This document shows, piece after piece, positions 1 through 6,783 of a DNA stretch of 9,699 nt; position 1 is the first letter of the stretch; every line of letters begins with the position of its first letter. The notes beneath the pieces were generated by a model. It was given only the letters and a program-made list of their open reading frames with translations. It did no database searches and had not been told where the DNA came from. Position numbers and translations under genes: made by a program. The stretch covers positions 1 to 9,699 of the forward strand of contig CALKHQ010000326.1 in NCBI GenBank assembly GCA_937988735.1, in the 5' to 3' direction. Source of the DNA: an uncultured Alphaproteobacteria bacterium. Lineage in GTDB: Bacteria > Pseudomonadota > Alphaproteobacteria > CALKHQ01.

Positions 1-1151
1 CAGCCGGCGTGATCGCCGAGATCGCGGCGCCGGCCGGCACCGACCCCGCGGTCGGCGCTCTGCTCGGCCGGCTGAAGGCCGGCCCCGGCGCCACCGTCGC
101 CGTGACCGATGCCGGCCCGGAGCAGCCGGTGAAGCGCGAGGACCCGAAGCCGGCGGCGCCGGCCGCCGAGGCGCGGCCCGCGCCGGCTGTACCCGCTGCC
201 CCTGCCGCGCCGGCGGCGCCCGCGCCCACGCGCAAGGCCAACCTCGCCTATCCGCTGGCGCCCGCCGTGCGCAAGCTCATCGAGGAGCACAACCTGGACC
301 CCGCGAAGATCCCCGCCTCCGGCAAGGACGGCCGTCTCACCAAGACCGACGTGCAGGCGTTCCTCGCCCAGCCGAAGGCGGCCCCCGCCGCGCCCGCCGC
401 AGCCCCGGCGCCGTTCCCGTCGGCCGCCGAGCTGCCGCCGCGCGAGGAGCGCAGCGACGAGCAGCGCGTGCGGATGACGCGGCTGCGGCAGCGCATCGCC
501 CAGCGCCTGAAGGAGGCGCAGAACACCGCCGCCATGCTCACCACCTTCAACGAGGTGGACATGACCGCGGTGATGGCGCTGCGCAACCAGTACCGCGACG
601 CGTTCGAGAAGAAGCACGGCGTGCGGCTGGGCTTCATGTCCTTCTTCGTGAAGGCGGCGATCGCCGCGCTGAAGGAGATCCCGGCCTTCAACGCCGAGAT
701 CTACGGCGACGAGATCATCTACAAGAACTACTACGACATCGGCGTCGCCGTCGGCACGCCGCAGGGTCTGGTGGTTCCGGTGCTGCGCGGCGCCGATACC
801 CTCACCTTCGCCGAGATCGAGGGCACCATCGCCGATCTCGCGGCGCGCGCCCGCGACGGCAAGCTGACGATGGCCGAGCTTGCCGGCGGCACCTTCACCA
901 TCACCAACGGCGGCGTCTACGGCTCGCTGCTCTCCACGCCGATCCTGAACCCGCCGCAGTCCGGCATCCTCGGCATGCACAAGATCCAGAACCGGCCGAT
1001 GGACGTCGGCGGCAAGATCGAGCTCAGGCCGATGATGTACCTCGCGCTCAGCTACGACCACCGCATCATCGACGGCCGCGAGGCGGTCACCTTCCTCGTC
1101 CGCATCAAGGAGGCGATCGAGGATCCGGCGCGCCTGCTGGTCGGCCTGTAG
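1..1151 (+). CDS. sucB: Dihydrolipoyllysine succinyltransferase, E2 of 2-oxoglutarate dehydrogenase (5' partial)
   Basis: E2 core of the 2-oxoglutarate dehydrogenase complex in the TCA cycle; it transfers the succinyl group from lipoyl-lysine to CoA in the cytoplasm. The reading frame is open from base 3, and the GTG at 9 is an internal valine, so the true start lies left of the window. The visible part (382 residues) begins in the last strands of the lipoyl domain (AGVIAEI...AGT); the lipoylated lysine is outside. An Ala/Pro-rich linker follows, then a peripheral subunit-binding domain (about residues 79-123, with LAPAVRKLIEEHNLD), a second Ala/Pro linker, and the catalytic acyltransferase domain from about 150 to the end. 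The active-site motif SYDHRIIDG gives His353 and Asp357. TTFNEVDM and the C-terminal region match the succinyltransferase type better than pyruvate dehydrogenase E2. It stops at TAG, 28 bp from the convergent MarR gene. Confidence 0.95.
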   Translation, partial: AGVIAEIAAPAGTDPAVGALLGRLKAGPGATVAVTDAGPEQPVKREDPKPAAPAAEARPAPAVPAAPAAPAAPAPTRKANLAYPLAPAVRKLIEEHNLDPAKIPASGKDGRLTKTDVQAFLAQPKAAPAAPAAAPAPFPSAAELPPREERSDEQRVRMTRLRQRIAQRLKEAQNTAAMLTTFNEVDMTAVMALRNQYRDAFEKKHGVRLGFMSFFVKAAIAALKEIPAFNAEIYGDEIIYKNYYDIGVAVGTPQGLVVPVLRGADTLTFAEIEGTIADLAARARDGKLTMAELAGGTFTITNGGVYGSLLSTPILNPPQSGILGMHKIQNRPMDVGGKIELRPMMYLALSYDHRIIDGREAVTFLVRIKEAIEDPARLLVGL

Positions 1152-1162
1152 CACCGGCCTGC

Positions 1163-1177
1163 GGCGCGCCCCGCGCC
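1163..1177. terminator. Short GC hairpin between convergent genes, possible terminator
   Basis: A 6-bp perfect stem (GGCGCG at 1163-1168 and CGCGCC at 1172-1177) with a CCC loop fills most of the 28 bp between the sucB stop and the stop of the convergent MarR gene. There is no T tract on either strand, so this is at best a weak or Rho-assisted bidirectional terminator. The call rests mainly on its position. Confidence 0.25.
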
Positions 1178-1179
1178 CG

Positions 1180-1692
1180 CTACCGGTCCTCGCACTCGCG
1201 CTTGATCGCCTTGAGGATGGCGATGAAGGCCTCGCGGTTGTGCTCGCCGACGATTGCGGCGAGCTTCCGGTCGATCCGCTGCACGTAGACCTGCAGCTCC
1301 GCGCAGAATTTCTGGCCCTTGGGGGTCAGGTTCAGCGCGAAGCTGCGCTTGTCGGTGGCGAGGCGCTTGCGCGAGACGAAGCCGCGCTTCACGAAATCGT
1401 TCAGGATCGGCGTGAGCGTGGACTTGTCGCGCGCCGCTGCCTTGCTGAGCGCTGTCTGCGTGATCCCCGGGTTCTGGGAGATCAGGGTGATCAGGGTGGA
1501 GTGGCCGGGGGCGATGTTGCGCATACCCGGCACGTCCGCCAGCTCGCGCACGAACGCCTGGAACACGGCGTCCTGGGCCAGCCGCAGGTGGAAGCCGATC
1601 AGGTTGTCGACCACGCCCAGGGTGGTCCCGCTCTCGTCCGCCTGCGCCTCCGTCTCGGGCGTCTTGAGATGCGAGGCATCGAGTTCGGACAT
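1180..1692 (-). CDS. MarR-family transcriptional regulator
   Basis: Winged helix-turn-helix repressor or activator of 170 residues, slightly long for MarR because of a polar N-terminal extension (about residues 1-25). An N-terminal helical dimerisation region (about 27-58) precedes the DNA-binding domain (about 60-126). The helix-turn-helix is ITQTALSKAAARDKSTLTPI, running into ILNDFVKRGFV. The wing is RKRLATDKRSFALNLTPKG, with the Asp and Arg typical of MarR wings. The C-terminal helices complete the dimer interface. The ATG start is preceded by AGAGG about 10 nt upstream. It is the last gene of the - strand block, 86 bp after the HpaI-type aldolase. MarR proteins often control adjacent catabolic genes and sense an aromatic or acidic ligand. 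Two matching palindromes upstream of the dioxygenase gene and dctP2 are its most likely operators (inference). A weak promoter-like pair (about 1728-1756) could give it separate expression, but I do not trust it. Confidence 0.92.
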   Translation of the reverse strand: MSELDASHLKTPETEAQADESGTTLGVVDNLIGFHLRLAQDAVFQAFVRELADVPGMRNIAPGHSTLITLISQNPGITQTALSKAAARDKSTLTPILNDFVKRGFVSRKRLATDKRSFALNLTPKGQKFCAELQVYVQRIDRKLAAIVGEHNREAFIAILKAIKRECEDR

Positions 1693-1778
1693 CTGTGTTC
1701 GGCCTCTGTTCGCGGAAGGGTTGCGGAAGATTAATGGCGGCGGCGGCTGCGTGCAACGCGCCGCCGCCCTGGTGCCGG

Positions 1779-2588
1779 CTATGCGGCCGGCGCGGCCTCG
1801 CGGCGTCGGGCCAGGCTCCGTACCTCGGTGAGCAGGGCTTCACCTGCCGCCCGCATCAGGCCCAGGTCGCTGTGCAGGCAGATCAGGTCGTAGCCGAGCT
1901 CTATCATGCGAGCGGCATAGGCCGCGGCGTTGACGTTGAGGCCGGCCCGGATGCCGTGGCGCCGGCATGCCTCCAGCACCGTACGGTGCGCCTCCATGAC
2001 GAAGGAGTCGGTCCGGTCCAGCCCCGGCTGGCCCTGGCCCATCGACAGCGTGAGGTCGGACGGGCCGAGGTACAGCCCGTCCAGGCCGGGGGTTGCCGCG
2101 ATCTCGTCGATGTTCCGCAGCCCTTCCTCTGTCTCGATCATGGCCAGCGTCACCGGCCCGCCGTCCGGCGCGGCCATGACCGCACCGATGTGGTGATAGT
2201 AGCGGGACACGCGCAACGGGCCGAAGCTGCGGTAGCCGTCCGGCGCATAGCGGCAGGCCTCGACGAAGCGGGTACATTCCTCCCGGTTGTTGATCATCGG
2301 GCAGATCACGCCGATCGCGCCGGCGTCCAGCACTTTCATCACGGTGCCCGGATCGTTCCATGGCACCCGGACCATGGCGCCCGCTCCCGCCGCCTCGATC
2401 GCCGGCAGCATGGCGACCACGTCCTGGTAGCCGACCAGGCCGTGCTGCATGTCGATCGTCAGCAGGTCCCAGTCCAGCATCGCCATGGCTTCGGCCGCAA
2501 CCGGGCTGGGCATGTAGCACCAGCCGCTGATCGCGGCCCGCCCATCCTTCCAGGCGGCGCGGAGGGGGTTTGCCTTGAGTTCGTTCAT
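1779..2588 (-). CDS. HpcH/HpaI-family class II aldolase
   Basis: Metal-dependent aldolase of the HpcH/HpaI (phosphoenolpyruvate/pyruvate) superfamily, 269 residues, a usual length. Members cleave 4-hydroxy-2-oxo acids to pyruvate (or another 2-oxo acid) and an aldehyde. Expected residues are all present: Asp46 and His49 in IDMQHG (general base region), Arg74 in VRVPWND (carboxylate binding), and the metal ligands Glu152 (AMIETEEGL) and Asp178 (GLYLGPSDL). Their spacing is nearly the same as in E. coli HpaI (His45, Arg70, Glu149, Asp175). It starts 19 bp after the DctM stop, with AAAGG 7 nt before the ATG, so it is probably co-transcribed with the TRAP genes. In this setting it likely cleaves an intermediate derived from the imported acid. 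The family also contains 2-keto-3-deoxy sugar acid aldolases and related lyases, so the exact substrate is open. Confidence 0.93.
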   Translation of the reverse strand: MNELKANPLRAAWKDGRAAISGWCYMPSPVAAEAMAMLDWDLLTIDMQHGLVGYQDVVAMLPAIEAAGAGAMVRVPWNDPGTVMKVLDAGAIGVICPMINNREECTRFVEACRYAPDGYRSFGPLRVSRYYHHIGAVMAAPDGGPVTLAMIETEEGLRNIDEIAATPGLDGLYLGPSDLTLSMGQGQPGLDRTDSFVMEAHRTVLEACRRHGIRAGLNVNAAAYAARMIELGYDLICLHSDLGLMRAAGEALLTEVRSLARRREAAPAA

Positions 2589-2607
2589 CGGACAGCCTTT
2601 CGCGATG

Positions 2608-3882
2608 TCAGCCGAGGATGAGGTTGGGCAGGAACAGGACGACGTCCGGCACGAACACCATCGCCGAGATCGCCAGCAGCATGGCGACGAAGAAGGGGAT
2701 GGTCGCCCAGAACACCCGCTCCATGCTGAGCTTCGAGACCATCGCCACGCCGAACAGGGCGTTGCCGACCGGCGGGGTGATCAGTCCTAGGGTGCAGATG
2801 ATGCAGAACAGCACTCCGAAGTGGACAGGATCAACGCCGGCCTGGGTGATCAGCGGCGTGATGACCGGGATCATCATCAGGATGATCGGCATTGCGTCCA
2901 TGAACATGCCCAGGAACAGGCCGACCAGCAGCAGGCCGAACACCACCGCCACCGGTCCCAGCGAGGCCGGATCGAGGGCCTCGGACAGCACGTTCGGGAT
3001 CTGCTCCAGCGCGAACACCCAGCCGTTCACGCCGGAGACGGCCACCACCACCATCAGCGCGCCGACCAGCGTGCTGGTTTCCAGGATCTCCGTGCAGAGC
3101 GCTTTCCAGCTGAGGGTCCGGTGGGCGATGCCGAGGATGATGACATAGGTCACCGCCACCACCGCGGCCTCGGTCGGCGTGAAGATACCCGTGAAGATGC
3201 CGCCGATGATGATGACGGGTGTCAGCAGCACGAAGAAGGCGTCCTTGAACGCCTTCGCCACCCGCATCGGCGAGATCGGATCGCCGACGGGATACTGCCG
3301 CACCTTGCTCAGCATCCCCACCGCCACCATCAGCGAGGCCGCCAGCAGCAGCCCCGGCAGGACGCCGCCGATGAACAGCCGGCCGATCGAAACCCCGGAG
3401 ATGGAGCCGTAGATGATCATCACGATCGACGGCGGAATGATCGGTGCCAGGCAGGCGGCCGACAGCGTGATGGCCGCCCCGAATTCCGGCGGGTAGCCAC
3501 GGTCGCGCATGACCCGGACGGTCATGGTGCCGACGCCCACCGCATCGGCGGTGGCGGACCCGGACATGGCCGAGAACATCATGCTGGCCAGCACCACAAC
3601 ATAGCCGAGGCCGCCGCGGATGGCACCGATGAGCGCCTGGGCGAAGGCGAAGATGCGTTCCGTGGCGCCGATCCGGTTCATCAGCCGGCCGGCGAGCAGG
3701 AACATCGGCACGGCGAGCAGCATCGAGTCGTTGACGCTCGCGACCAGCCGCTGCTGGAAGATGCCGAGGGGAATGCCCGACAGGACGAGATAGAGAAGAG
3801 ATGGTGCGCCGAGTGCCACGAACACCGGTGCCCGCAGCAGCAGCAGGGTGATCAGCCCGTAGACCGGGAGCCAGGACAGCAT
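2608..3882 (-). CDS. dctM: TRAP transporter large permease subunit, DctM family
   Basis: Inner-membrane transport subunit of a tripartite ATP-independent periplasmic (TRAP) transporter, 424 residues, the normal length for an unfused DctM. It is expected to use the sodium gradient to drive uptake of a binding-protein-delivered carboxylate. The protein is hydrophobic throughout, with about a dozen membrane segments. Family hallmarks include AVPMFLLAGRLMNRIG near residue 60, the MSGSATADAVGVGTM turn near residue 107, the APIIPPSIVMIIYG hairpin near residue 150, and LITPPVGNALFG near residue 370. The ATG start is preceded by a strong GGAGG. It follows dctQ after 51 bp and precedes the aldolase by 19 bp. 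The dctM name denotes the subunit family only; the substrate is unknown. Confidence 0.95.
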   Translation of the reverse strand: MLSWLPVYGLITLLLLRAPVFVALGAPSLLYLVLSGIPLGIFQQRLVASVNDSMLLAVPMFLLAGRLMNRIGATERIFAFAQALIGAIRGGLGYVVVLASMMFSAMSGSATADAVGVGTMTVRVMRDRGYPPEFGAAITLSAACLAPIIPPSIVMIIYGSISGVSIGRLFIGGVLPGLLLAASLMVAVGMLSKVRQYPVGDPISPMRVAKAFKDAFFVLLTPVIIIGGIFTGIFTPTEAAVVAVTYVIILGIAHRTLSWKALCTEILETSTLVGALMVVVAVSGVNGWVFALEQIPNVLSEALDPASLGPVAVVFGLLLVGLFLGMFMDAMPIILMMIPVITPLITQAGVDPVHFGVLFCIICTLGLITPPVGNALFGVAMVSKLSMERVFWATIPFFVAMLLAISAMVFVPDVVLFLPNLILG

Positions 3883-3933
3883 GGGTCCTCCAGGGTGGCG
3901 GAAGCCATTGCGGAATGGGACGGACCGGCCGGT

Positions 3934-4482
3934 TTACGCGGCCGGATCTTCGCCTTGGCGCTCGGCCGGGCCGATACCAGACAGCCGCCGCGGCAGCAGC
4001 ATCAGCGTGTGGTAGAGCATCAGCGTGAAGCCGACGGGCATTGCGGCCTGGGACCACGCGACGGAGACGCCGAGGCTGGGCAGCATCTGCACGGCGCCGG
4101 AGACGGTGCCGCGGATGCCGACCCAGGCGACCGCTGCCATGAAGGCGAGGGCGATGCCGCCGACCGCGAGCTCGACCAGCCATTTGCCGGCGAACCGCAG
4201 GTGCTGCATCAGGATGTGCACCGCGAAATGGAGCCCGCGGTAGGTCGCGAGCGCCGCTCCCACGAAGATCATCCAGGCGAGCAGGACCCGGGTCAGCTCG
4301 TCGGAGAAGTCCAGCGGCACCGGCAGGCCCGCCCGGGTCGAGATCTGCAGCAGCAGCAGCACGATCATCGCTAGGGCAGCGACGACCAGCACCGCTTTCT
4401 CGACCCGGGCAACGCCATCCTCGATCCGGCACAGCGTCGCCGCGAAGGACGGCCGTGAGGCCGTCAGCTCGGCCTGTGCCAC
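3934..4482 (-). CDS. dctQ: TRAP transporter small permease subunit, DctQ family
   Basis: Small membrane subunit that pairs with DctM, 182 residues. Four hydrophobic segments are visible at about residues 30-48, 64-82, 101-122 and 143-163. The family signature DELTRVLLAWMIFVGAALA lies at the second segment, with the conserved acidic residue and tryptophan. The start is GTG, only 4 nt after the dctP2 TAA stop, with no convincing ribosome site of its own, so translation is probably coupled to dctP2. The N-terminus is cytoplasmic and polar, and the C-terminus ends in a short charged tail. The start could be contested because it is GTG, but no ATG lies before the first membrane segment. Confidence 0.92.
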   Translation of the reverse strand: MAQAELTASRPSFAATLCRIEDGVARVEKAVLVVAALAMIVLLLLQISTRAGLPVPLDFSDELTRVLLAWMIFVGAALATYRGLHFAVHILMQHLRFAGKWLVELAVGGIALAFMAAVAWVGIRGTVSGAVQMLPSLGVSVAWSQAAMPVGFTLMLYHTLMLLPRRLSGIGPAERQGEDPAA

Positions 4483-4486
4483 CGCG

Positions 4487-5464
4487 TTACTCGATCGCTT
4501 CGATGGCGGCGATCAGGTCCGCGCCTAGAGTCTTCGCATAGTCCTCGCGCACCGGCGCCGCCAGCTCGCGGAACGCGGCCAGGTCGGGCTCGGCGAACTG
4601 GACCCCTTGCTCCGCAAGATAGGTCATGTTGTCGGCGACCATATCCAGGATGTACTGGCGCTGGAACTCCGTCGCGTCGGCGATCGCGGCGTCGAATTCC
4701 GCCCGCTGCTCCGGAGTCATCTCGTCCAGCACGGCCGGATTCATGACCAGCGGCCGGATCAGCAGGATGTGCTTGGTGAACGAATAGTAGGCGGCCTGCT
4801 CGTAGAACTTCATCACCCGGAACCCGGAGGTGTCCTGCTCGGCGCCGTCGATCGCGCCGGTGGCGAGGCTGGTGTAGACCTCGGCGTAGGGCATGCCGAC
4901 CGCCTCTGCGCCCAGCGCGTTGAAGGTGTCGAGATAGACCGGGCTGGGGATGACGCGGATGCGCAGTCCGGCCAGGTCCTCCGGGCTGTTGATCAGCCGG
5001 TCGCGGGTAAACACGCTGCGCTCGCCGGCGCTCCAGTAGGCGACGAGCCGCATGCCGGTGTCCTCTTCCATCTGCGCGCCGATCTGCTCGCCGATCGGGC
5101 CGTCGAGGACGCGCCAGACCTGGTCGTTCTCAAGCGACAGCAGATAGGGGATGTCCAGCACGCCCATCGTCGGCGAGAAGGTCGAGATGACCGACGCGGC
5201 CACGGTCGTCATGTCCAGCGCACCGAGTCGAACTTGCTCCACCAGGTCGGCCTCGCCGCCCAGTTGGCCGCTGGTGTAGACCGTGAGGCTCAGACCAGTT
5301 TCCCCGTTGTCGAGCTGCTCCTTCATCCGCATCAGGGCAACCGAGGCCGGGTCGTCCGGCGGATTGGCCACGGCCACCGAGATGTCCAGCGCGTCGACGC
5401 CGGTGGCGAACAGTCCGGCCAGCGCGGCAGCGGGCACCGCGACGGCAAACGAGAATTTTCCCAC
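4487..5464 (-). CDS. dctP: TRAP transporter solute-binding protein, DctP family (second copy)
   Basis: Periplasmic substrate-binding protein of the TRAP system, 325 residues from the chosen start. A signal peptide occupies about residues 1-25 (cleavage near VDA-LD). The mature part shows TVYTSGQLGGEADLVEQV, LDIPYLLS, GLRIRVIPSPVY with the family's ligand-binding arginine (probably Arg170), and the C-lobe motif EVYTSLATGAIDGAEQD. I chose the GTG at 5464 over the ATG at 5470. GGAGG lies 8 nt before the GTG but only 2 nt before the ATG, the paralogue dctP1 has the identical ACGGAGGAAA leader with 8-nt spacing, and the GTG start makes both proteins exactly 325 residues with an ungapped alignment. 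Longer upstream extensions (to 5638) would run through the operator-like site and have no signal peptide at their front. It is followed after 4 nt by dctQ. A 5-bp hairpin touches its ribosome site. Confidence 0.93.
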   Translation of the reverse strand: MGKFSFAVAVPAAALAGLFATGVDALDISVAVANPPDDPASVALMRMKEQLDNGETGLSLTVYTSGQLGGEADLVEQVRLGALDMTTVAASVISTFSPTMGVLDIPYLLSLENDQVWRVLDGPIGEQIGAQMEEDTGMRLVAYWSAGERSVFTRDRLINSPEDLAGLRIRVIPSPVYLDTFNALGAEAVGMPYAEVYTSLATGAIDGAEQDTSGFRVMKFYEQAAYYSFTKHILLIRPLVMNPAVLDEMTPEQRAEFDAAIADATEFQRQYILDMVADNMTYLAEQGVQFAEPDLAAFRELAAPVREDYAKTLGADLIAAIEAIE

Positions 5465-5475
5465 GAGCATTTCCT

Positions 5476-5489
5476 CCGTTCCGAAACGG
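5476..5489 (-). promoter_or_regulatory. Small hairpin touching the dctP2 ribosome-binding site
   Basis: On the - strand the leader reads CCGTT-TCGG-AACGG directly before AGGAA. The 5-bp stem therefore ends inside the GGAGG ribosome site (5473-5477 on the + strand) and pairs its first two G residues. This could moderate dctP2 translation. The stem is short and may be chance; no ligand or RNA partner is suggested. Confidence 0.25.
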
Positions 5490-5592
5490 GCACAGGCCCT
5501 GTCGTTGCTTGGGATGTCTGCGCATCCTTCGGGGCTGCCGGCGCAGGGCACGGCACCCCTGTACCCCTCGCCCGCACCGGGGCGCGAGAGGT

Positions 5593-5615
5593 TAGTTCGT
5601 TTGCCATCCAACCAT
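5593..5615. promoter_or_regulatory. Operator-like palindrome upstream of dctP2
   Basis: The core at 5597-5614 is TCGTTTGCCATCCAACCA, an imperfect inverted repeat of 7-bp arms with a 4-bp centre. It matches the site at 7725-7747 at 19 of 23 aligned positions in the same orientation, in otherwise unrelated non-coding DNA. Its size and symmetry suit a dimeric winged-helix regulator. The MarR protein encoded at 1180-1692 is the obvious candidate, although this is inference. It lies about 130 bp before the dctP2 start and overlaps a possible -10 element. Confidence 0.6.
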
Positions 5616-5638
5616 AGCAGGTCGTGCCCCGCCGGCAA
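5611..5638 (-). promoter_or_regulatory. Possible sigma-70 promoter for dctP2-dctQ-dctM-aldolase-marR
   Basis: On the - strand TTGCCG (5638-5633) and TATGGT (5616-5611) are separated by 16 bp. The -10 has four of six consensus positions and the -35 has three. The -10 overlaps the operator-like palindrome, which would suit repression by steric block. The octamer GCACTTGC occurs at the -35 here and at the similarly placed -35 upstream of the dioxygenase gene. The evidence is moderate to weak because the region is GC-rich. Confidence 0.35.
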
Positions 5639-5653
5639 GTGCCAACTGCCGGC
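5631..5653 (-). terminator. Inverted repeat after dctP1, possible weak terminator
   Basis: A 7-bp perfect stem (GCCGGCA at 5631-5637, TGCCGGC at 5647-5653) with a 9-nt loop lies 23 bp after the dctP1 stop and overlaps the possible -35 of the next unit. No U tract follows on the - strand, so intrinsic termination would be weak. It may mark the boundary between two transcription units or be chance in GC-rich DNA. Confidence 0.3.
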
Positions 5654-5676
5654 TTGCGGCGGGACGCGACTGGGCG

Positions 5677-6654
5677 TCAGCGCGCTTCGAGGATGGCGTC
5701 GACGAGGTCCTCGCCGAGGGCGGCCGAGTACTTCTCCACGACCGGCTGGACCGCGGCCCGGAACGGCGCGAGGTCCACCGGCGTCACCGTGACTCCCTGC
5801 CCCTGCAGGAAGGCGATGTCCGAATCGACGCGGGCCATGATGCGGGTGCGCTGGTCTTCGGTCACCCGGGCCAGCACGTCGGCGAACTCCGCGCGCTGCT
5901 CGGGCGTCATCCGCGCCAGCGCGTCCGGATTCATCACCAGGGGGCGGATGAGCAGGATATGGCTGGTGAGGGAATACATCGGCGCCTGCTCGTAGAACTT
6001 CATGACCCGGTACCCCGACGGGTCGGACTCGCCGGCGTCGATCGCGCCGGTGGCGAGGCTGGTGTAGATTTCGCCCAAGGGCATCGATACCGGCTGCGCC
6101 CCGAAGGCGCTGAAGGTGTCGATGTAGACCGGGGCGCCGATCACCCGGATGCGCACGCCTTCCAGGTCCGACGGTTCGTCGACGATGCGGTCACGGGCAT
6201 AGACGCTGCGTATGCCCGCGTTCCACCAGGCCAGCAGCTCCAGCCCTGCGTCCCGCCGGATGTCCTCGGCCAGCCGGTCGCCGACCTCACCGTCCAGCAC
6301 CGTCCAGACCTGGTCGTTTTCGAGTGTCAGCAGGTAGGGGATGTCGAGCACGCCGACGGTCGGCGAGAAAGTGGAGACGACGGACGCGGCGACGGTGGTC
6401 ATGTCCAGCGCACCGATCCGCACCTGCTCGATCAAGTCCGGCTCCTGCCCCAGCTGGCCGGAATGATAGACGGTCAGCGAGAGGCCGGTTGCGCTGTTGT
6501 CCAGCAGCTCCTTCATCAGCATCAGCGATTCGGTCGTCGGGTCGTCGGCGGGATTGACCACGCCGATGGTGAGCTCCAGCGCCGCCGCAGGACCGGCTGC
6601 GAGGGAGAAGGTAAGGGCAAGCGCGGCCGTGCGCGTCGGGCCGGACGTTGGCAT
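5677..6654 (-). CDS. dctP: TRAP transporter solute-binding protein, DctP family (first copy)
   Basis: Periplasmic binding protein of a TRAP transporter, 325 residues, with a signal peptide of about 25 residues (cleavage near AAA-LEL). It aligns end to end without gaps to the second binding protein at 4487-5464, roughly 60% identical by eye, and shares TFSPT.GVLDIPYLL.LENDQVW, RIRV and HILLIRPLVMNP. The family arginine is again at about position 170. It differs at the ligand-side loop after EIYTSLATGAID, where AGESD replaces the commoner GxE(N/Q) type seen in the neighbour, so ligand preference may differ. The ATG is preceded by GGAGG 8 nt upstream. It sits alone between the dioxygenase gene (129 bp upstream) and dctP2, with no membrane subunits of its own, so it presumably shares DctQM or serves a transporter elsewhere. 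Confidence 0.94.
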   Translation of the reverse strand: MPTSGPTRTAALALTFSLAAGPAAALELTIGVVNPADDPTTESLMLMKELLDNSATGLSLTVYHSGQLGQEPDLIEQVRIGALDMTTVAASVVSTFSPTVGVLDIPYLLTLENDQVWTVLDGEVGDRLAEDIRRDAGLELLAWWNAGIRSVYARDRIVDEPSDLEGVRIRVIGAPVYIDTFSAFGAQPVSMPLGEIYTSLATGAIDAGESDPSGYRVMKFYEQAPMYSLTSHILLIRPLVMNPDALARMTPEQRAEFADVLARVTEDQRTRIMARVDSDIAFLQGQGVTVTPVDLAPFRAAVQPVVEKYSAALGEDLVDAILEAR

Positions 6655-6706
6655 GGCAGTTTCCTCCGTGGTGATCGTTGTCGTTGGTTCTTGGCAGGAC
6701 GCTCCC

Positions 6707-6746
6707 GCCCGTCGTCGGGCCTCTGCGGGACCCTTGCGACGCAAGG
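6707..6746 (-). repeat. Two adjacent inverted repeats in the dioxygenase-dctP1 gap
   Basis: CCTTGCG-A-CGCAAGG (6732-6746) is a perfect 15-bp palindrome, and GCCCG-TCGT-CGGGC (6707-6720) is a 5-bp hairpin. Both follow directly on the larger 11-bp hairpin at 6746-6775, making a run of three structures in about 70 nt before the dctP1 ribosome site. The first could be a protein-binding site or part of an RNA processing region. Function is unknown. Confidence 0.4.
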
Positions 6747-6775
6747 CGGGAACGGCGGCCTGGTGCCGTTCCCGC
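6746..6775 (-). terminator. Strong 11-bp hairpin after the dioxygenase gene, terminator or mRNA processing element
   Basis: Perfect inverted repeat of GCGGGAACGGC (6746-6756) and GCCGTTCCCGC (6765-6775) with an 8-nt loop. It begins 8 nt after the TAG of the dioxygenase gene on the - strand. The stem is very stable, but the sequence after it is CTTGCG, not a U tract. It may act as a partial terminator, an exonuclease block protecting the upstream message, or a processing site that sets different levels of dioxygenase and DctP1. Confidence 0.45.
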
Positions 6776-6783
6776 GCAAGCTG

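Noticed and set aside
165..235. Repeat-like GC-rich tract in sucB
   Set aside because: It codes for the Ala/Pro linker between E2 domains, which is normal for this family and not an independent repeat.
1728..1756. Promoter-like TTGCAC - 17 bp - TAATCT before the MarR gene
   Set aside because: Only three of six matches in each box, and no operator-like palindrome nearby. It is too weak to list as a feature.
1052..1843. - strand open frame of 263 codons over the sucB end and the MarR gene
   Set aside because: Arg/Ala/Pro-rich shadow that spans two real genes. The MarR frame at 1180-1692 has the domain and the ribosome site.
2821..4374. Long + strand open frame of 517 codons opposite dctM and dctQ
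   Set aside because: It is rich in His, Asp, Arg and Gln with no domain, and mirrors the codons of the convincing TRAP genes. Long antisense frames are expected in GC-rich DNA.
4607..5617. + strand open frame of 336 codons opposite dctP2
   Set aside because: It is antisense to a binding protein with clear motifs and has no recognisable domain.
5465..5638. Longer start for dctP2, and similar extensions for dctP1 (to 6744) and the dioxygenase gene (to 7743)
   Set aside because: The extensions have no signal peptide or domain. In dctP2 and the dioxygenase gene they reach the operator-like sites, while the shorter starts have good ribosome sites.
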